The position numbers and the translations under genes were made by a program. From Alphaproteobacteria bacterium (lineage in GTDB: Bacteria; Pseudomonadota; Alphaproteobacteria; CACIAM-22H2): a stretch of DNA of 8,194 bases. The notes under the pieces are model-generated. The model did no database searches, was not told the DNA's origin, and saw only the letters and a program-made list of their open reading frames with translations. The stretch lies in assembly GCA_016869415.1 (NCBI GenBank), contig VGEI01000149.1:1-8194 (forward strand), written 5' to 3'. Positions 1 through 5,632 of the stretch are shown piece by piece (positions within the stretch are counted from its first letter, which is position 1; each line of letters opens with the position of its first letter).

Positions 1-1
1 G

Positions 2-415
2 ATGACCGAAAGCATGAAAAACGAAGATCTGCTGACACTGACCGCGAAGATCGTCGCTGCGCACGTCTCGAACAATTCGGTGGCCCTGGGTGACTTGGCG
101 GGGCTTATTCACCAGGTTCATCAGGCCTTGCGCGGCATCGAGGCGCCGTCCGCCGCGGCACCGCGTTCGGCGCCGGCCGTGCCGGTGAAAAAATCGGTGA
201 TGCCCGACTACATCGTCTGCCTTGAGGACGGCAAGAAGCTCAAGATGCTCAAACGGCATCTCAAGTCCGCTTACAACTTGAGTCCCGACCAGTATCGCGA
301 CCGTTGGGGTCTGCCGCCGGACTACCCGATGGTGGCGCCGAACTACGCCAAGCAGCGCAGCCAGCTGGCGCGCGACCTTGGTTTGGGAACGAAGGGCAAG
401 CGCCGCCGCGGCTAA
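2..415 (+). CDS. mucR: MucR/Ros-family transcriptional regulator
   Basis: This is a 137-residue DNA-binding regulator of the alphaproteobacterial Ros/MucR family. Family members bind AT-rich, degenerate sites and act as H-NS-like regulators of exopolysaccharide, motility and cell-cycle genes. The N-terminal part (about 8-45) carries the family signature LTAKIVAAHVSNNSVALGDL, which in the family mediates oligomerisation. An Ala/Pro-rich linker (48-62) leads to the DNA-binding domain (about 68-128) with CLEDGKKLKMLKRHL, then YNLSPDQYRDRWGLP and DYPMVAPNYA, and a basic tail (KGKRRRG). Of the zinc ligands of Agrobacterium Ros, C73 and H86 are present. The second Cys position is Asp76 and the last His position is Ala90/Tyr91, as in several family members that fold without zinc. 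The ATG at base 2 gives a usual family N-terminus, but an earlier start outside the window cannot be excluded; ATG at 14 is an alternative. The target genes cannot be told from this window. Confidence 0.93.
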   Translation: MTESMKNEDLLTLTAKIVAAHVSNNSVALGDLAGLIHQVHQALRGIEAPSAAAPRSAPAVPVKKSVMPDYIVCLEDGKKLKMLKRHLKSAYNLSPDQYRDRWGLPPDYPMVAPNYAKQRSQLARDLGLGTKGKRRRG

Positions 416-434
416 GCCGATCGAGGGCGGGTCC

Positions 435-454
435 GCCTGCCGCTTGCGGTAGGC
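435..454 (+). terminator. Hairpin after mucR, possible weak terminator
   Basis: Twenty bases after the mucR stop, an 8-base-pair stem (435-442 with 447-454, one G-U pair) closes on the tetraloop CTTG with a G-C closing pair, a stable type of RNA loop. No clear T-run follows (CTTGGT), so it is either a weak intrinsic terminator for mucR or an mRNA 3'-end stabilising hairpin. The fold was done by eye. Confidence 0.35.
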
Positions 455-486
455 TTGGTCCCCGGTTTGGTCTATAGTTTCCGCCG
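450..486 (+). promoter_or_regulatory. Possible fur promoter with -10 TATAGT next to the GTG start
   Basis: TATAGT at 473-478 matches the sigma-70 -10 consensus in five of six positions and stands out in GC-rich surroundings. The best-spaced -35 region (450-455, TAGGCT, 17-base spacer) is poor and overlaps the hairpin. A start site 7-8 bases after the -10 would fall on or beside the G of the fur GTG at 486, giving an mRNA with little or no leader. No Shine-Dalgarno sequence is visible between 471 and 485, which fits a leaderless mRNA. Confidence 0.4.
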
Positions 487-962
487 TGCATTCCTCCCTG
501 AAACCCTCTCCGGCGGCGGCATCTCGACTGGAGCAGCTCTGCGTCGAAAAGGGCCTGAAGATGACCGGTCAGCGCCGGACCATCGCCCGCGTCCTGTCCG
601 AGTCCAACGACCACCCGGACGTCGAGCAAGTCTACCGCCGCGCTGCCGAGATCGACTCAAAGATCAGCATTGCCACGGTCTACCGGACCGTGCGGCTGCT
701 CGAGGAGGCGAGCATCTTGACCCGCCACGATTTCGGCGATGGCCGTGCACGCTACGAAGAGGCGGACGAGCAGCATCATGACCATCTGATCGACATCAAG
801 ACCGGTCGGGTCATCGAATTTCAGAATCCCCGTATCGAAGCCTTGCAGGACGAGATCGCGCGCGAGCTCGGCTACCGGCTTGTCGGTCATCGGCTGGAGC
901 TCTTCGGCACGCCCCTCAACGAGGCGGCGACCCCGCGGCGCGGCTCGGCAAAGAAGCCGTGA
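486..962 (+). CDS. fur: Fur-family metalloregulator (alphaproteobacterial Fur/Mur type)
   Basis: This is a 158-residue repressor of the ferric/manganese uptake regulator family, which binds operator DNA when loaded with Fe(II) or Mn(II). The winged-helix domain (about 10-90) contains GLKMTGQRRTIARVL and the recognition helix region SIATVYRTVRLLEEA (61-75). The dimerisation/metal domain (about 91-143) has HHDHLID (97-103) and VIEF (109-112). By alignment with E. coli Fur, likely metal ligands are H43, E91, H98 and H100 in one site and H97, D99, E118 and H135 in the other. The C-x2-C structural zinc motif is absent (the stretch reads LIDIKTGRVIEF), as in alphaproteobacterial Fur/Mur proteins. 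The HHH and heme motifs of Irr are missing, so Irr is unlikely. GTG at 486 is the first usual start after an in-frame stop at 450. Iron (Fur) versus manganese (Mur) specificity cannot be decided from sequence. The stop overlaps the olsB start by four bases. Confidence 0.93.
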   Translation: MHSSLKPSPAAASRLEQLCVEKGLKMTGQRRTIARVLSESNDHPDVEQVYRRAAEIDSKISIATVYRTVRLLEEASILTRHDFGDGRARYEEADEQHHDHLIDIKTGRVIEFQNPRIEALQDEIARELGYRLVGHRLELFGTPLNEAATPRRGSAKKP

Positions 963-1831
963 TCGCCCGCCATGCCGACTGGCTCCCGGGACTGGCGGGT
1001 CCCGGGACGGTCGTCACCTCCGGCACTCTCGAGGTTCGGCTGGCGGCGACTCCCGAGGAGATCGACGCGGCCCAGGCGCTGCGCTACCGCATATTCTACG
1101 AGGAGATGTCAGCCCGCGCCTCGGTCGAGGCGGCCGCCACGCGCCGCGACCGCGACCGCTTCGACGAGTGCTGCGACCATCTTCTGGTCGTCGATCGCCG
1201 GCGTGGCGAAGGGGCGGCTGGCGTGGTGGGCACTTACCGGCTGATGCGGCGCGAAGCCGCCGTGCGCGCCGGGGGATTCTACACCGAGACGGAGTTCGAC
1301 ATCGCGCCGCTCCTGGCCGTGCCGGGGCCGGTCCTGGAGCTCGGCCGTTCCTGTGTCGACATTGCTTACCGCACCCGGCCGACCATGCAGCTTCTCTGGC
1401 AGGGGATCGCCCTTTACGTCATCAGGCACGACATCCGGGTGATGTTCGGCTGTGCCAGCCTGCCCGGCACGGATCCCGCCACGCTCGCGCCCTCGCTCTC
1501 CTATCTGTACCACTATCACCTGGCGCCGCCCAATCTCAGGGCTCGTGCCCTGCCGGACCGCTATGTCGAGATGAACCGGCTGGCCCCACAGGACATCGAC
1601 ACGGCAACGGCCGTGGCGCAGATCGACACGCGGGCGGCGCTTGCTGCATTGCCGCCACTGATCAAGGGTTATCTGCGGCTGGGCGGTCTGGTCGGCGAAG
1701 GTGCCGTGATCGACAAGGACTTCAACACCACCGATGTCTGCATCATCGTCGTGACCGATCGCGTCACCGACAAGTACTTCAATCATTTTCGCCGCGCGGC
1801 GGTCAGCGGCCACGCGGGCTCTTCCACCTGA
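959..1831 (+). CDS. olsB: OlsB-type L-ornithine N(alpha)-acyltransferase
   Basis: This 290-residue GNAT-fold acyltransferase belongs to the OlsB family, often annotated as 'hemolysin-like' GNAT. OlsB transfers a 3-hydroxyacyl chain from acyl-ACP to the alpha-amino group of ornithine, making lyso-ornithine lipid at the cytoplasmic membrane face. Family blocks seen in order are LEVRLA (24-29), LRYRIFYEEM (41-50), CDHLLVVDR (72-80), VVGTYRLMR (89-97), LELGRSCV (126-133), LLWQGIALYVIRH (145-157), MFGCASLPGTDP (162-173), RYVEMNRL (201-208), LPPLIKGYLRLGG (231-243) and the C-terminal DKDFNTTDVCII (252-263). The length fits the family. The GTG start lies in a GTGA overlap with the fur stop, so translation is probably coupled; no strong Shine-Dalgarno is visible. 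The PlsC/OlsA-like gene 19 bases downstream supports an ornithine-lipid role. A related use of another amino acid (for example glutamine or lysine lipids) cannot be excluded. Confidence 0.87.
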   Translation: MIARHADWLPGLAGPGTVVTSGTLEVRLAATPEEIDAAQALRYRIFYEEMSARASVEAAATRRDRDRFDECCDHLLVVDRRRGEGAAGVVGTYRLMRREAAVRAGGFYTETEFDIAPLLAVPGPVLELGRSCVDIAYRTRPTMQLLWQGIALYVIRHDIRVMFGCASLPGTDPATLAPSLSYLYHYHLAPPNLRARALPDRYVEMNRLAPQDIDTATAVAQIDTRAALAALPPLIKGYLRLGGLVGEGAVIDKDFNTTDVCIIVVTDRVTDKYFNHFRRAAVSGHAGSST

Positions 1832-1850
1832 TCGGCGCCGAGCCCCGGCC

Positions 1851-2648
1851 ATGGTGAGCTCGCGCACGCGCGCTGCGACGCGCCTCGTCATCTATCTGCT
1901 GCTGACTGTGCCGCTGATGCCGGTACAGGCGCTGCTGATGGTCTTGCGCTCTCCCTGGGCAGGCCGTCTGCCGCTTCTCTATCATCGGCTGTGCTGTTGG
2001 ATTTTCGGGATCGAGCTCATCGTAGAGGGTGAGGCGGTCGCGACCCGGCCGACGCTGTTTGTCGCCAATCACATCTCCTATCTCGACATCGAAGTCTTGT
2101 CCGCAGTCGTCGAAACCTCGTTTGTGGCCAAACGCGAGATTGCCAGCTGGCCGTTCTTTGGCTGGCTGGCGCGCTTGCAGCGCACCGTTTTCGTCGAACG
2201 CCGACGGCATGGGGTGGAAGGTGAACGCGATGAGCTGGCGCGTCATCTCGAGGAGCGGGGCAATATCGTCCTCTTCGCCGAGGGAACGAGCGGCGACGGC
2301 AACCGGCTGCTACCCTTCAAGAGCGCGCTGTTCAGCGTGGCTGAGCGGAAAGTCGGCGACGCGCCGCTGGTGGTGCAGCCGGTGACCATTGCCTACACGC
2401 GGCTCGACGGGATGCCGCTCGGGCGCCCTCTCCGCCCTTTCATCGCCTGGTATGGCGACATGGATCTCGCACCGCATCTTTGGTTTGCCCTGGGCCTTGG
2501 ACGGATCACAGCCGTTGTGCGCTTCCATCCGCCTGTGACGCTGGCAGAATTCAGTTCGCGCAAGGCGTTGGCGGGTCACTGCCAGCAGATCATCGGCGCG
2601 GCGCTGGAGGCCGCCAATCTCGGCCGGCATGTGCGGGCTCCGACGTAA
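1851..2648 (+). CDS. olsA: PlsC/OlsA-like 1-acyl-lysolipid O-acyltransferase
   Basis: This 265-residue membrane-associated acyltransferase belongs to the PlsC/LPLAT family, which esterifies a lysolipid with acyl-ACP. A hydrophobic N-terminal segment (about 12-32) anchors it. Motif I is NHISYLD (73-79, catalytic H74 and D79), motif II RTVFVERRR (111-119), motif III FAEGTSGDGNRLLPFKSALF (142-161) and motif IV VVQPVTIAY (174-182). The AEGTS-DGNR-LPFK form of motif III resembles OlsA, which adds the second acyl chain to lyso-ornithine lipid, more than the usual FPEGTRS of PlsC acting on lysophosphatidic acid. The gene sits 19 bases after olsB, so the two probably form an ornithine-lipid pathway pair. 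A dual role in phosphatidic acid synthesis is possible, as in some alphaproteobacteria. ATG at 1851 is chosen because the hydrophobic anchor follows directly; its ribosome site is weak. Confidence 0.85.
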   Translation: MVSSRTRAATRLVIYLLLTVPLMPVQALLMVLRSPWAGRLPLLYHRLCCWIFGIELIVEGEAVATRPTLFVANHISYLDIEVLSAVVETSFVAKREIASWPFFGWLARLQRTVFVERRRHGVEGERDELARHLEERGNIVLFAEGTSGDGNRLLPFKSALFSVAERKVGDAPLVVQPVTIAYTRLDGMPLGRPLRPFIAWYGDMDLAPHLWFALGLGRITAVVRFHPPVTLAEFSSRKALAGHCQQIIGAALEAANLGRHVRAPT

Positions 2649-2671
2649 CCAGGCGGTCATCAAGACGCGCC

Positions 2672-2761
2672 ATGGTCGCCGAGCCCGGCCCCCCTCGCCT
2701 TGAATGCCACTTGGGCCCGGTGATAACATTCGGCTCAATCCGCGGACTTATGGCTAGGTGA
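2672..2761 (+). other. Possible leader ORF of 29 codons overlapping the miaB start
   Basis: An ATG at 2672 opens a 29-codon frame that ends with TGA at 2759-2761, overlapping the miaB GTG (2758) as GTGA. A second ATG at 2750 in the same frame gives only Met-Ala-Arg-stop. Translation ending here could help ribosomes begin miaB, which lacks a good Shine-Dalgarno. The peptide has no recognisable motif and no good ribosome site of its own, and it is cut by the putative miaB promoter, so an open frame by chance is more likely. Confidence 0.12.
2700..2727 (+). promoter_or_regulatory. Putative sigma-70 promoter for the miaB-lnt operon
   Basis: TTGAAT (2700-2705) and GATAAC (2722-2727), separated by 16 bases, each match four of six consensus positions. 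They lie in the only sizeable gap (2649-2757) between olsA and miaB. The start site would be near 2734, leaving a leader of about 24 bases. No convincing terminator for the upstream unit is seen in the gap, so read-through from fur-olsB-olsA is also possible. Confidence 0.4.
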
Positions 2762-4104
2762 CGTTGAGCAAGAAAGTCTTCGTTAAATCATACGGTTGCC
2801 AGATGAATGTCTATGACTCCGCACGTATGGCGGAGATCCTGGCGCCGCTCGGCTACCGGCCCGTCGACGCGCCCGACTCGGCTGACCTGATCATCCTCAA
2901 CACCTGTCACATCCGCGAGAAGGCGGCGGAGAAGGTCTATTCCGATCTTGGCCGCTTAAAGCCGATAAAGAGCGAGCGCGGCGCCCGCATCGCGGTTGCC
3001 GGCTGCGTCGCCCAGGCTGAGGGGGAGGAGGTTCTGCGCCGCGCGCCCTATGTCGACATGGTGTTCGGGCCGCAGACATATCATCGCCTGCCGGAGATGG
3101 TGGCGCGCGTCGAGCGCGGCGCGGGCGCGGTGCTCGATACCGAGTTCCCGCCGGAGCCGAAATTCGACCACTTGCCGGCGGCCGAGGGGATGAGTCCGGT
3201 CTCTGCCTTCCTCACCATCCAGGAAGGCTGCGACAAGTTCTGCACTTTCTGCGTCGTTCCCTACACCCGCGGCGCCGAGTATTCGCGCGACGTGGCGGCG
3301 GTCGAAGCCGAGGCGCGTTCGCTGGTGGCACGCGGTGCCGTCGAACTGACGCTGCTCGGACAGAACGTCAACGCCTATCACGGCCGTGACGACGGCGGGG
3401 CGGTGATCGGGTTGGGCGAGCTTCTGCGGCGGCTGGCGCGCATCGAGGGCCTCGCCCGGCTGCGCTACACCACGTCCCATCCGCGCGACGCCGACGAGGC
3501 GCTGATCGCCGTTCATGCGGACGAGCCCAAGGTGATGCCGTTCCTTCATCTGCCGGTCCAGTCGGGATCCGACAGGATCCTGGCCGCGATGAATCGCGAC
3601 CACACGGCGAAGGACTATCGCCAGCTGGTTGGCAGGTTGCGGCGCGCACGCGCCGACCTGGCGCTGTCCTCGGACTTCATCGTGGGATTCCCCGGCGAGA
3701 GCGAGGCGGATTTCGCCGCTACGCTGGAACTGATCCGCGACCTGCATTTCGCTTCGGCGTTTTCCTTCAAGTACAGCCCACGGCCCGGCACGCCGGCCGC
3801 ATCGCTCGACCACCAGGTGCCGGAACCGGTCAAGGACGAGCGCCTGCAGGTTCTTCAGGCTCTGTTGCGCGAACAACAGGACGCCTTCAACCGCCAGAGC
3901 CTTGGCCGTGTTCTGCCGGTGCTGTTCGAGAAGCCCGGCCGCCATCCCGGCCAGATCGTCGGACGCACGCCCTACCTCCATGCCGTGCACGCCGAGGCGC
4001 CGGAATCGTGGATCGGCACGGTTCGCGATATCCGTCTTGTGGCGCTGGGCGGCAATAGCCTGGCCGGGGAACCGATCACTGATCCAGAAAGGATTTCGGC
4101 TTGA
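2758..4104 (+). CDS. miaB: tRNA-2-methylthio-N6-dimethylallyladenosine synthase MiaB
   Basis: MiaB is a radical-SAM methylthiotransferase that converts i6A37 to ms2i6A37 in tRNAs reading UNN codons, supporting decoding accuracy. The 448-residue protein shows the full three-part layout. The N-terminal UPF0004 domain (about 6-120) has SYGCQMNVYDS, LNTCHIREKA and AGCVAQ, with cluster ligands C14, C50 and C83. The radical-SAM domain (about 145-375) has C158-x3-C162-x2-C165, plus LGQNVNAY and LHLPVQSGSDRILAAMNR. The C-terminal TRAM RNA-binding domain spans about 378-446. The motif form (NVYDS, HIREKA) separates it from MtaB and RimO. The GTG at 2758 follows an in-frame TAG at 2755; TTG at 2764 is an alternative, and neither has a strong ribosome site. 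The stop overlaps the phoH TTG start as TTGA. Confidence 0.97.
   Translation: MTLSKKVFVKSYGCQMNVYDSARMAEILAPLGYRPVDAPDSADLIILNTCHIREKAAEKVYSDLGRLKPIKSERGARIAVAGCVAQAEGEEVLRRAPYVDMVFGPQTYHRLPEMVARVERGAGAVLDTEFPPEPKFDHLPAAEGMSPVSAFLTIQEGCDKFCTFCVVPYTRGAEYSRDVAAVEAEARSLVARGAVELTLLGQNVNAYHGRDDGGAVIGLGELLRRLARIEGLARLRYTTSHPRDADEALIAVHADEPKVMPFLHLPVQSGSDRILAAMNRDHTAKDYRQLVGRLRRARADLALSSDFIVGFPGESEADFAATLELIRDLHFASAFSFKYSPRPGTPAASLDHQVPEPVKDERLQVLQALLREQQDAFNRQSLGRVLPVLFEKPGRHPGQIVGRTPYLHAVHAEAPESWIGTVRDIRLVALGGNSLAGEPITDPERISA
4088..4093 (+). promoter_or_regulatory. Shine-Dalgarno of phoH inside the miaB end
   Basis: AAAGGA lies seven bases before the TTG at 4101, inside the last codons of miaB. 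It is the best ribosome site in the window and decides the unusual TTG start for phoH. Confidence 0.75.
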
Positions 4105-5114
4105 GACCCTCCGCGACGACCCAAGTGGACGCCCCCCTGCACCTCGAGTTCGACGACAACACCCTGCTGCCCATGCTGTTCGGCGAGCATGACCGCCACC
4201 TCGTTCGCCTCGAGCAGAAGCTCGGCGTGTCGCTGGTCTCGCGCGGTAACCGGCTGGCCATTTCGGGCCCGCACTCCGCAGCGGAACGTGCACGCGACGC
4301 GCTGGTGTTTCTCTACGACCGGCTGCGGCGCGGGCTGAGCGTCGACATGGGCGAGGTTGACGCCGCCGTGCGCCTGTCGGGAGACGACGGCACCGGCGCC
4401 AGCGATCTGTTCGGCGCCGAAGCACTCGCCATCCGCACCCGCAAGCGGCATATCGTGCCCCGTACGCCCAACCAGATGGCTTACATGAAGGCGTTGCGGG
4501 ACCACGAGCTGGTTTTCGGGCTCGGGCCGGCCGGCACCGGTAAGACCTATCTGGCGGTAGCGGCAGCGGTGCAGATGCTGAGCGCCGGCCGCGTCGACCG
4601 CATCATCCTGTCCCGCCCGGCGGTCGAGGCGGGCGAGAGGTTGGGTTTCCTGCCGGGCGATCTGCGCGAGAAGGTCGATCCCTATCTGCGCCCGCTCTAC
4701 GACGCCCTGCACGACATGCTGCCCGGCGAGCAGGTGATGAAGCGCCTCGCGTCGGGGGAGATCGAGATCGCCCCGCTGGCCTTCATGCGCGGTCGCACGC
4801 TGGCCAACGCCTTCGTCATCCTCGATGAAGGCCAGAACACCACGCCGGTGCAGATGAAAATGTTTCTCACCCGCCTGGGCGAGAACAGCCGCATGGTGGT
4901 TACCGGCGATCTGTCACAGATCGACCTGCCGTCGGGTGCGCGCTCGGGCTTGCACGACGCACTCGACGCGCTCGGCCGGGTCGACGGCATCTGCTTGGTG
5001 CATTTCGGTGCCGAGGACGTTGTGCGCCACCCCCTGGTTGCCAAGATCGTCACCGCCTATGACGCGCACGAAGCCCGGCGCCGCGGCGACAGCAAACCGC
5101 CGAGGCCGCGATGA
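4101..5114 (+). CDS. phoH: PhoH family ATPase (YbeZ)
   Basis: This is a 337-residue P-loop protein of the PhoH/YbeZ family, the ATPase partner of YbeY in 16S rRNA maturation and ribosome quality control; the exact biochemical role in most species is unsettled. The N-terminal part (about 12-80) resembles the KH-like region found in YbeZ. After a linker comes the ATPase core (about 118-325). Walker A is GPAGTGKT (142-149), Walker B is FVILDEGQN (238-246), and VTGDLSQIDLP (267-277) is a sensor-like motif. Also typical are the block TPNQMAYMKAL (122-132) and ILSRPAVEAGERLGFLPGDL (169-188). The length fits YbeZ. The TTG start is supported by the AAAGGA seven bases upstream and by the TTGA overlap with miaB. 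The end overlaps ybeY as ATGA, the conserved pairing that supports joint function. Confidence 0.96.
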   Translation: MRPSATTQVDAPLHLEFDDNTLLPMLFGEHDRHLVRLEQKLGVSLVSRGNRLAISGPHSAAERARDALVFLYDRLRRGLSVDMGEVDAAVRLSGDDGTGASDLFGAEALAIRTRKRHIVPRTPNQMAYMKALRDHELVFGLGPAGTGKTYLAVAAAVQMLSAGRVDRIILSRPAVEAGERLGFLPGDLREKVDPYLRPLYDALHDMLPGEQVMKRLASGEIEIAPLAFMRGRTLANAFVILDEGQNTTPVQMKMFLTRLGENSRMVVTGDLSQIDLPSGARSGLHDALDALGRVDGICLVHFGAEDVVRHPLVAKIVTAYDAHEARRRGDSKPPRPR

Positions 5115-5632
5115 CGAAGCGGCCGGGACGCAGGCGGTCGGGTCGACGAGCGTCCCGTGCGGGCACGGTAGCCGTGGTGGTCGCGGCGCCGGAATGGCAT
5201 CGCCGTCTGCGCAGCGCGTCGACAATCGCCCGCCGGGCTGCACGCGCGGCACTGGGAACGGCCGGCGCGCGCCATTCCGGCGAAGTCGCGGTCGTGCTGG
5301 CCGACAACCGGCTGTCGCGCCGACTCAACCGGACCTGGCGCGGCAAGGACCAGCCGACGAACGTTCTTTCGTTCTCCGCCGCCGGCAGCGGGCCAATGGC
5401 CGCGCCGCGCCTGCTTGGCGATGTCGTGCTGGCGGGCGGCGTGGTGGCTGCCGAGGCCGCGGCCCAGGGCAAGCGCCTTTCGGCGCACCTGACACATCTT
5501 GTGGTGCATGGAGTACTGCATCTGCTCGGGCACGACCACGAGCGCGGCCGTGACGCGCAGCGCATGGAGGCCATCGAGATTCGCATCCTGCGCCGCCTTG
5601 GGATAGCCAACCCCTACGAGGCGGCGCCATGA
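5111..5632 (+). CDS. ybeY: rRNA maturation RNase YbeY
   Basis: YbeY is a zinc-dependent single-strand endoribonuclease needed for 16S rRNA 3'-end maturation, late 70S ribosome quality control and, in rhizobia, small-RNA-dependent regulation. The 173-residue protein has the diagnostic metal motif H-x3-H-x5-H in HGVLHLLGHDH (H133, H137, H143) and the block LNRTWRGKDQPTNVLSF (72-88), in which R77 corresponds to the conserved catalytic-cleft Arg of E. coli YbeY. The LLGDVVLA segment (101-108) is also conserved. The first 17 residues form a strongly basic extension (MTKRPGRRRSGRRASRA) ahead of the usual domain start; it may help RNA or ribosome binding. A GAGG lies five bases before the ATG. The gene overlaps phoH and corC by four bases each. 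Confidence 0.96.
   Translation: MTKRPGRRRSGRRASRAGTVAVVVAAPEWHRRLRSASTIARRAARAALGTAGARHSGEVAVVLADNRLSRRLNRTWRGKDQPTNVLSFSAAGSGPMAAPRLLGDVVLAGGVVAAEAAAQGKRLSAHLTHLVVHGVLHLLGHDHERGRDAQRMEAIEIRILRRLGIANPYEAAP

Noticed and set aside
416..485. A Fur/Mur operator auto-regulating fur
   Set aside because: I could find no AT-rich dyad resembling a Fur or Mur box in this GC-rich gap; the only dyad is the 435-454 hairpin.
880..1857. A 325-codon plus-strand frame overlapping fur and olsB
   Set aside because: Its translation is an Arg/Ala/Gly-rich shadow without motifs, while the overlapping olsB frame carries every OlsB block.
1109..1891. A 260-codon minus-strand frame opposite olsB
   Set aside because: It is a mirror of GC-rich codon structure; no domain or ribosome site supports it.
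2649..2699. A terminator between olsA and miaB
   Set aside because: The GC-rich stretch holds only short, imperfect inverted matches and no T-run, so no terminator is called.
2956..4425. A long 489-codon open frame on the minus strand over miaB and phoH
   Set aside because: It lies antisense to miaB and phoH, both of which have intact family motifs; long spurious frames are expected at this GC content, and its translation shows no recognisable domain.
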